Positions 1-6,900 of a stretch of 7,174 bases of DNA are shown piece by piece. Numbering within the stretch: position 1 is the first letter of the stretch; every line of letters begins with the position of its first letter. This stretch comes from JAAYZK01 sp964535025. Its GTDB lineage: Bacteria; Planctomycetota; Phycisphaerae; SM23-33; FEN-1343. The DNA lies in contig CAZHRW010000117.1 in the NCBI GenBank assembly GCA_964535025.1, positions 1-7,174 of the forward strand, read 5' to 3'. Made by a program: the position numbers and the translations under genes. The notes beneath the pieces are model-generated. The model had not been told where the DNA came from. It saw only the letters and a program-made list of their open reading frames with translations, and made no database searches.

Positions 1-98
1 AAATTCCGTCGCCCCTTCGGGGCTAACGAAGGAAGGCCAATAATCCGGCCGACCGTCCGGCTGCGACCGGACCGCCGCCGTAGCTCCGCCGCCGGGCC

Positions 99-202
99 GC
101 CGGCGGCCGTGCGAGAGCGGCGTCGGCAATCGGACCGCCCCCTCACGGGCCCTGCGGGCCCAGCTGGCCCCGAGGGGAGAGCGGTTTCATCGGCCTCCGC
201 GC
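99..202. repeat. 104-base direct repeat, copy A
   Basis: This copy starts GCCGGCGGCCGTGCG and ends CGGCCTCCGCGC. Copy B lies 142 bases downstream with no gaps. The 70-odd bases after ATCGGACC differ at only two positions. A small hairpin GGGCCC-TGC-GGGCCC (147-161) sits inside. Confidence 0.92.
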
Positions 203-248
203 GCCCGCCGGCGGTGCCTGCGGTTGGCCTCCGCGCGCCCGCCGGCGG
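192..248. repeat. Pair of 23-base direct repeats at the junction of copies A and B
   Basis: GGCCTCCGCGCGCCCGCCGG plus CGG occurs at 192-214 and again at 226-248, separated by 11 bases. It joins the end of copy A to the start of copy B, so the larger repeat looks like a tandem array with an effective period of 142 bases and a short extra duplication at the join. Confidence 0.9.
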
Positions 249-344
249 CCGTGCGGGCACGGCGTCCGCGATCGGACCGCCCCCTCACGGGCCCTGCAGG
301 CCCAGCTGGCCCCGAGGGGAGAGCGGTTTGATCGGCCTCCGCGC
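241..344. repeat. 104-base direct repeat, copy B
   Basis: Second copy of the repeat at 99-202. The internal hairpin survives the base change at 298 as GGGCC-CTGCA-GGCCC (289-303). It is followed directly by the less GC-rich island. Confidence 0.92.
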
Positions 345-368
345 CGGCCCGGCGTCCCTAAGTTTCCA

Positions 369-403
369 CCGGCAAGTCAGATTTTTTCGCTTGACTTCGC
401 CGG
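369..403. promoter_or_regulatory. Bulged 11-bp inverted repeat, possible operator or RNA hairpin
   Basis: CCGGCAAGTCA (369-379) pairs with TGACTT-C-GCCGG (392-403), all 11 pairs Watson-Crick, with C398 bulged. The 12-base loop contains six T residues (382-387). It is not a standard terminator because the T-run is in the loop, not after the stem. Its right arm overlaps the -35-like box at 391-396. Confidence 0.55.
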
Positions 404-418
404 CTGATGCATTATGAG
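391..418 (+). promoter_or_regulatory. Weak sigma-70-like promoter candidate
   Basis: TTGACT (391-396, five of six to consensus) is followed 16 bases later by TATGAG (413-418, four of six). It lies in the least GC-rich part of the leader and points towards the giant gene. If used, it would give a 5' untranslated leader of about 410 bases. Planctomycete promoters are poorly defined, so this is tentative. Confidence 0.3.
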
Positions 419-696
419 TAAGGGTGTTCTGTTCGGGGGCGGATGCGCCTGACTTCGGTATCTTTTCTCGCCCCTCACATCCGACGATACTTTTCGAGAC
501 TGCCCCACACCCGCTGCGTGGCGGGCTCGCGACGGCCTTGACCGTTTGAGCGAGGTTTGCTTGCGGCAGTCCGTGCTGGATCGGGGCCGGACACATCACT
601 CGGACCTAACGCGGCGACGGCGCGTCGGCCGAGGGTGCGGCACCCGCGACGCCGTCGTTTCATCGTCGGGGGACGGGCCGACGGGGCCCCTGCGCG

Positions 697-712
697 GGCC
701 GTCCGGACGGCC
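697..712. other. 16-bp perfect palindrome
   Basis: GGCCGTCCGGACGGCC reads the same on both strands. As RNA it could form a stem with a CCGG loop, and C695-G714 plus a G-U pair would extend it. It could be a protein-binding site or part of leader structure; in such GC-rich DNA it may also be chance. Confidence 0.5.
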
Positions 713-726
713 TGTTCGGTCGTTTG

Positions 727-745
727 GAAGGAACCGATTTCCTTC
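727..745 (+). promoter_or_regulatory. Leader hairpin 1 (GAAGGAA / TTCCTTC)
   Basis: A perfect 7-bp stem with loop CCGAT (734-738). Its left arm imitates a Shine-Dalgarno sequence, and its right arm (TCCTTC, 740-745) is complementary to the real one at 824-829. The loop is complementary to ATCGG (752-756) in the next hairpin. It could switch between structures that free or hide the ribosome site. Confidence 0.45.
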
Positions 746-751
746 GCCGTG

Positions 752-767
752 ATCGGTGCGCGCCGAT
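752..767 (+). other. Leader hairpin 2 (ATCGG / CCGAT)
   Basis: A 5-bp stem, or 6 with a T-G pair, around loop GCGC, six bases after hairpin 1. Its left arm can pair with the loop of hairpin 1 instead, giving a possible kissing or pseudoknot contact. Confidence 0.4.
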
Positions 768-822
768 GCGGCCGGCGGCGAGGGATGAACGTATTCGTGA
801 CAACGTCAACCCGCACGCGCAT

Positions 823-830
823 GGAAGGAG
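823..830 (+). promoter_or_regulatory. Shine-Dalgarno sequence for the giant gene
   Basis: GGAAGGAG lies 8 bases before ATG 839. It closely matches the complement of the 16S rRNA 3' end and decides the start. It overlaps the in-frame ATG at 821, which therefore cannot use it. GAAGGA (824-829) is also complementary to TCCTTC at 740-745 in the leader. Confidence 0.88.
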
Positions 831-838
831 TCACGTCA

Positions 839-934
839 ATGGAACAGTCACGTTATCGCCCCTGCCTTGGTCTGCCCCTGGTGGCGGCCGCCCTGGGGCT
901 GTTGGCCGCGTGGGCCGTGCCCGCCGCGCGGGCC
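839..934 (+). other. Signal peptide (Sec type)
   Basis: Residues 1-32 have a basic n-region (Arg5, Arg7), a hydrophobic core LVAAALGLLAAWAV (residues 14-27) and a c-region ending in ARA at 30-32, a standard AxA site for signal peptidase I. The mature protein would begin at Asp33, immediately before the first WNGDGDGVSW motif. Cys9 lies before the hydrophobic core, so a lipobox is not indicated. The protein is therefore predicted to leave the cytoplasm. Confidence 0.88.
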
Positions 935-3900
935 GATACCCATTACTGGAACGGCGACGGCGACGGGGTCAGTTGGAACGACCCGGATAACTGGGTCGAG
1001 GACGCCGTCCCGGCGACCACCTCCGACGGCGACGGCGCCGACGCGGTCGTCATCGACGGGCCCTACGACGTGGTCATCACGCAGGATGTCTGGGCCGTCA
1101 GCACCGTCACGATCGACGGCGACGCGACGCTGACCGTGGCGTCGGGTCTCGAGCTGGGCACCAACAGCCTGACGATCAACGACGGCGGGCTGATCCTCGA
1201 GGAGGTCGCCGGCGTCGGCGCGGACCTGCGCTGGGCCAAGGCCAACCGCGGGCATCTCTGGGTCGAAGCGGACGGCTACATCGCCGGCAGCGGCGTCATC
1301 CGGACGTTGACCGGCGGCGGCGGGGTCTACCTGCTGAGCACCCGCGGCGCCGACTATGACATGACCGACATCACGTTGATCCTCGGCTACTCCGACCTGA
1401 CGGTCCGCGTCGGCTCGGCCGACCTCGGCCGCACCGCCGACGGCTGGACGGCGGGGAACTACGCGATCGGCAAGCTGACGTGCTACGACTACCGCTACAC
1501 CCACAACCTTTACCAGGCGGACGGCTCGACCGGCGGGGGCGTCAACGCCCTGTACTGCTTCGAGCTGGAGTTCGGCGGGGACTGGTGGAAGACGACCGGC
1601 GGGACGCTGAACCTGCAGGGCACGAACCTCTACGTCCGCGACCAGGTCATCTGGTACGACGACTCGGTCACCGACACGCCGTGCGAGTTGACGGTGGCGA
1701 CGGCGTTCGACCCGCTCGATCCGACGACGGCCGTCTGGGACGACGACGTGCCCCAGGCCGTCGCGTATCTCGGCCTGCCGCCCAATGATGCCCCGGTGGT
1801 CGACGCCGGCGCCGACCAGCTCATCACGCTGCCGTCCGACGCGGTCCTCGACGGCACCGTCACCGACGACGGCCTGCCCGACCCGCCGGCGGCGGTGGCG
1901 GTCACCTGGCGCCGGTCCTCCGGGCCCGGCACCGTCACCTTCGGCGACCCCAACGCGGTCGACACGACGGCGGCGTTCTCGATCGACGGCGTCTACGTTC
2001 TCGAACTCGAAGCCGACGACGGCGCGCTGACGGCGGCGGACACCGTCACGATCACGGTCGAGCCGATCCCCAACGCCGCCCCGGTCGTCGACGCCGGCGC
2101 CGACCAGCTCATCACGCTGCCGGCCAACGCCTACCTCGACGGCAGCGTCAGCGACGACGGCCTGCCGGACCCGCCGGCGGCGGTCGCGGTGACGTGGAGC
2201 GCCGTGGCCGGGCCCGGTGAGGTCACCTTCGCCGACGCGGCGGCGGTCGACACGCGGGCGACGTTCACCGCCGACGGCGTCTACACCCTCGAGCTGGCCG
2301 CCGACGACGGCGAGCTGACCGACAGCGATACCGTCACCCTTACCGTCGAGCCCGCCACCGGCGGCGCGATGACCAGCGTCTGGGACTTCCAGAACGCCTC
2401 GTTCGCCGAGCAGACCGCCGGCTTCACCGCCGAGTTCGACGCCGTGCCCCACGCGCCGCAGATGGACGGCGTGACCGGCCTGTGCCTGGGGGCCGCCGAC
2501 TGGTGGACCGACCTGGCGTGCATCGTCCGCTTCGACGCCGGCGGGTACCTGGACGCCCGCGACGGCGGCGGCTACGCCCGCGACGCCGACATCGCCTACG
2601 TCGTCGGCGACACCTACCACGTGCGGATGGAAGTGGACCTGGCGACGCACACCTACGACGTGTTCATCACGCCCGACGGCGGCGCGGAGGTCCAACTGGC
2701 CGCCGGCTACGCCTTCCGCACCGAGCAGGCGTCGGTGGCGAGCCTGGACACCTGGTCGCTGGAGGCCAGCATCGGCAGCCACACCGTCAGTAACATGACG
2801 ATCACCCCCCACAACACGCCGCCCGTCGCCGATGCCGGACCCGACCAGACCGTCGACGACCTCGACCGCGACGGCGGCGAGGAGATCACGCTGGACGGGT
2901 CGGGCTCGACCGACGACGGGACGATCATCAGCTACGTCTGGGAAGAGGCCGAGATCGAGATCGCCACGGGCATCGCGCCCGTCGTGATGCTCGACCACGG
3001 CGAGCACACGATCGACCTGACGGTCACCGACGACTTCGATGAGACCGACACCGACACCGTCGTAATCACCATTAACGCCACCACCCCGCTGACGCACCAC
3101 TTCGGCGGCGGCGGCGACGGGGTGACCTGGCACGACGCGGCCAACTGGCTGGAGGGCACCGTGCCGGTGACCACCTCCATCGGCGACAACGCCGACCCGG
3201 TCATCATCGACGGGACCTACGACGTCCGCGTGACGCAGGATGTCTGGGCCGTCGCGTCGGTCACGATCGACGGCAGCGCGACGCTGACGGTCGCGTCGGG
3301 GCTGGACCTGGGGACCAACAGCCTGACGGTCAACAGCGGCGGGCTGATCCTCGAGGAGATCGGCGGCGTCGGCGCGGATGTGCGCTGGGCCAAGGCCAAC
3401 CGCGGGCATCTCTGGGTCGAAGCGGACGGCTACATCGCCGGCGCCGGCGTCATTCGGACGATGACCGGCGGCGGCGGGATCGAGCTCCGCTCGACGCGGG
3501 CGGCCGAGTTTGACATGACCGCCATCGCGCTGCAGGTCGCCTACGGCGAGCACCTGCGGGTCGCCTCGGCCGACCTCGGCCGCCAGTCGCCCGACGGCTG
3601 GGCGGCGGGCAACTTCGCCCTCGGCGAGGTGTATTTCACCGACCGGCGGTTCGACCACAAGCTCTACAACGCCGACGGCACGATCGGCGGCGGGGTCAAC
3701 GCCCTGTACTGCCACGAGCTCCGCTTCGGCGGCGACGCCGACGAGACGGCCTCGCTGGACCTGCAGGGGATCCACCTCTACGTCCGCGACCGGATCACCT
3801 GGGGCGACGGCAGCGTCACCGACACCGAGGGCCCCGTCGCCGTCGCCACGGCGCCCGACCCGTACGTCAAGACGACCGCCGTCTACGACGACGACACCCC

Positions 3901-6900
3901 GCAGGCCGAGGCCTACCTCGGCGTGCCGGCCAACCTCGCCCCCACCGCCGACGCCGGCGAGGACGTGGCGATCGTCCTGGGCGGCCCGGCGGTCCTCGAT
4001 GGGACCGTCACCGATGACGGCATGCCCGACCCGCCCGGCGCGCTGACGGTCACGTGGTCGCAGCAGTCCGGGCCCGGCACCGCCGTCTTCGACGACGCCG
4101 GCGCCGTCGACACCACCGCGACGTTCGACCTCGAGGGCACCTACGTGCTGCAGTTGGAAGCCGACGACGGCCAACTGACCGCCGCGGACACCGTCACCGT
4201 CACCGTCGACCTCCCCAGCGCGACCGCCTGGAACTGGACCGGCGCCGGCGACGGGGTGAGCTGGTCCGACCCGGCCAACTGGCTGGAGGGGACCGTCCCG
4301 CTGACCACCTCCACCGGCGACGACGCCGGCACGGTGAGCATCAACGGGACCTATGACGTGTCCGTCGACGCCGATGTCGTCGCCGTCGCCGGCATTACCC
4401 TCGACGGCGACGCCGCGGTGACCGTCGAGCCGGGCGTGCTCATCCGCACCAACGGCGTGACAATCATCAACGGCGGGCTCATCCTCGGCGAAAGCGGCGG
4501 GGCGACCGGCGCGCTGCGCTGGGGCAAGGTCAATCGCGGCTCGTTCGTCGTCGAGGCCGACGGCTACGTCGCCGGCAGCGGCGTGATCGAGACCGGGACC
4601 AACTCCAGCGGCGCGCAGTTCCGCTCGACGCGGGCGGCCGACTTCGACATGACCGACATCACGCTGGAGGTCCGCTATTACGGCGGGATCGATCTGGCCT
4701 CCGCCGACGTCGGCCGCGCCGACGGGGCCGGCTGGGCGGCGAGCAACTTCGCCATCGGCAGGATCTTCTTCGCCGACCGCCGCTTTAACCACGCCCTGTA
4801 CAACCAGGACGGCTCGATCGGCGGCGGGGTCAACGCCCTGTACTGCCTCGAACTGCAGTTCGCCGGCGACGCCGATGAGACCGCCGGGATGGATCTGCAG
4901 GGCATCAACGTCTACGTCCGCGACAAGCTGACGTGGGGCGACGGGTCGGTCGTCGATACGCCCTGCCAGATCCCCGTCGCGACCGTCAAGGACCCGCTGA
5001 TCCCCACCACCGCCCTCTACGATGACGATACCCCCCAGGCAACCGCCTGGGTCGGCACCGAGGGCGGCGTGACCAACACCGCCCCCGACGTCGACGCCGG
5101 CAGTGACCAGACGATCACCCTGCCGGCCGGGGCGAACCTCGACGGCACCGTCACCGACGACGGCCTGCCCGACCCGCCCGCGGCGGTGACGGTCACCTGG
5201 AGCAAGGCCTCCGGGCCCGGCACCGTCACCTTCGGCGACGCCAATGCCGTCGATACGACCGCGTCGTTCTCCACCGACGGGATCTACGTCCTCGAACTCG
5301 AGGCCGACGACGGGGCCCTCTCGGCGGCCGACACGGTCACCCTCACCGTCAACCCCTCCGGCGGCGGGGGCGGCGGGGCGGTCTCGCCGCTGCCGCTGAC
5401 CAACCGCCTGGCGGGCATCTCCGTGGCGCTGTCGGGCACGAACGGCACCGACTGGGCCGTCGAACACACCTACCACGACGGGGCCGTCGCCGACCAGACG
5501 ATCTACCTGCACGGGGATGTGGATATCTCGCTGGCCCACAACAGCAACAACACCCTCATGAAACGCGACTCGGTCGCCTGGGACAACTGGGACCCCATCG
5601 ACGGACCCTACGGCAACGGCGAGGCGGGCGACATCCACTACAAGATCGACCGCGACATGCAGGCCCACGCCTACCACGAGCCCGGCCTCATCCCCTCGTG
5701 GGCCCCGCTGTACAGCGCGCCGTTCGAGTTCAACACGCTCACCTACGACGGCGTGATCGGCGTCCTCGGCGCCATCGGCGACAACGGCGGGCCCTGGGGC
5801 TCCAGCCCGCGGGGCACGACCGAGCGGTTCGCCTACGGCCAGTTGGACGCGTTCGGCAACGAGTGGCACACGCTGACCTACTGGGACGACGATGAGCCCG
5901 TCTATGACTCCATCCCCGAAGGCTCGGACCGCGTGGGCGCGTCGGACGGCCACTGGGTCTACGTCTGCGTGAACCCCATCACACCGGTGATCCAGTTCGT
6001 CGCCCCCACCGCCGACGATCAGTACTACACCACGCCGCTGAAGACCTACCACGTGCCCAAAACGTGGGACCAGACGACCTACCTCACCAGCGGCGTCGAG
6101 ATCCAGTTCCTCAATCTCACCAACGGCGAAACGGTCGAGTACCGCGTCGACGGCGGCGCGTGGCAGGCGTTCGGCGCGACGAGGCTCGTCGCCTCCGAGC
6201 TCCTCCCCGCCAACGATACGCCGATCCTCCTGGAGTTCCGCAACGGCTCGACCGGACCGGTGGCGTCGCGGACGATCGTGATGAACCCCTCCACGCCCGG
6301 CGCCTCGGAAACCCACGGGTTCCTCCTGTGGGCCGACGCCGCCGAGAAGGCCGACATCACGACCCGGCTGACCACGATGCAGCCGTTCGCGACCTCCTAC
6401 AACACCTTCCGCAACAGCTACTACCAGGGCTCCGACGCCGTCTACAGCGACGCCCGCGGCGGCTGGCGCAGCGGCGCGGGCATGGCCTCGTCGTCCCTGG
6501 CCAACGCCTTCGCCGTGGCCATCGACGGACCCGGCGCCCAGCCGGACCTGGCGGCCCTGGCCAAGGAACGCCTGCTGCGGATGGCGCGTCTGGAAGCCGT
6601 CGGGTTCGAGGACGGCGTCTCGTCGGCGACGCCCGGCAAGGATTACCTCAACGAACTCGGCCAGACCATCCAGCAGTTCGCCGACGCCGGTGTCGCCTAC
6701 GATCTGCTGGCCTCGTGCTACCGCAGTGTTCATGACCCCGACGGCATGACGCCCATCGAGGAGCTCCGCATCCGCGACGGCCTGGCCGAGATCGCCAAGA
6801 CCATCCTCCAGGTGCGCGCCAACTGGTCGTTCACCGTCGGCGGCGGCGATACCCACTGGGCGCACGGCTACGAGCTGGCGTTCGGCACGATCGCCGCGGC

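Larger units (their letters stand above)
1..838. other. Gene-free leader and intergenic region
   Basis: No reading frame here has both a plausible start and protein-like composition. The open frames are short, rich in Arg, Pro, Ala and Gly, and follow the GC-rich repeats. Bases 2-43 can be read as a 13-codon tail ending in TAA, too short to call an upstream gene end. Base composition drops in GC at about 353-500, where the promoter-like signals lie. Bases 500-690 show no feature I can name. The rest is covered by the repeat and hairpin entries. Confidence 0.7.

Noticed and set aside
11..23. GCCCC-TTC-GGGGC hairpin as a terminator of an upstream gene
   Set aside because: The stem is only five pairs and no T-run follows on the + strand (only three Ts on the minus strand). 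No upstream gene end can be shown.
2..43. Tail of an upstream gene ending in TAA at 41-43
   Set aside because: Thirteen codons give no testable protein signal; the other + strand frames are equally possible.
99..344. A CRISPR array
   Set aside because: Only two copies, each 104 bases, with a 38-base gap and further repeated sequence in it. This does not match the repeat-spacer pattern.
109..417. A + strand 102-codon frame starting with GTG
   Set aside because: It consists of the GC-rich DNA repeats, has Arg/Pro/Gly/Ala-rich composition, no good ribosome site and no domain signal.
538..566. A second promoter beginning with TTGACC at 538-543
   Set aside because: No acceptable -10 box is found at the right distance; the bases there are GC-rich.
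285..599. A minus-strand 104-codon frame
   Set aside because: It runs into the DNA repeat and across the inverted repeat at 369-403, with no plausible protein features.
475..834. A minus-strand 119-codon frame in the leader
   Set aside because: Very Arg-rich without recognisable features. It overlaps the structured leader and Shine-Dalgarno region of the giant gene, and GC-rich DNA gives such frames by chance.
6064..6735. A 223-codon + strand frame within the C-terminal region
   Set aside because: It is an out-of-frame shadow of the giant gene, Arg-rich and without features.
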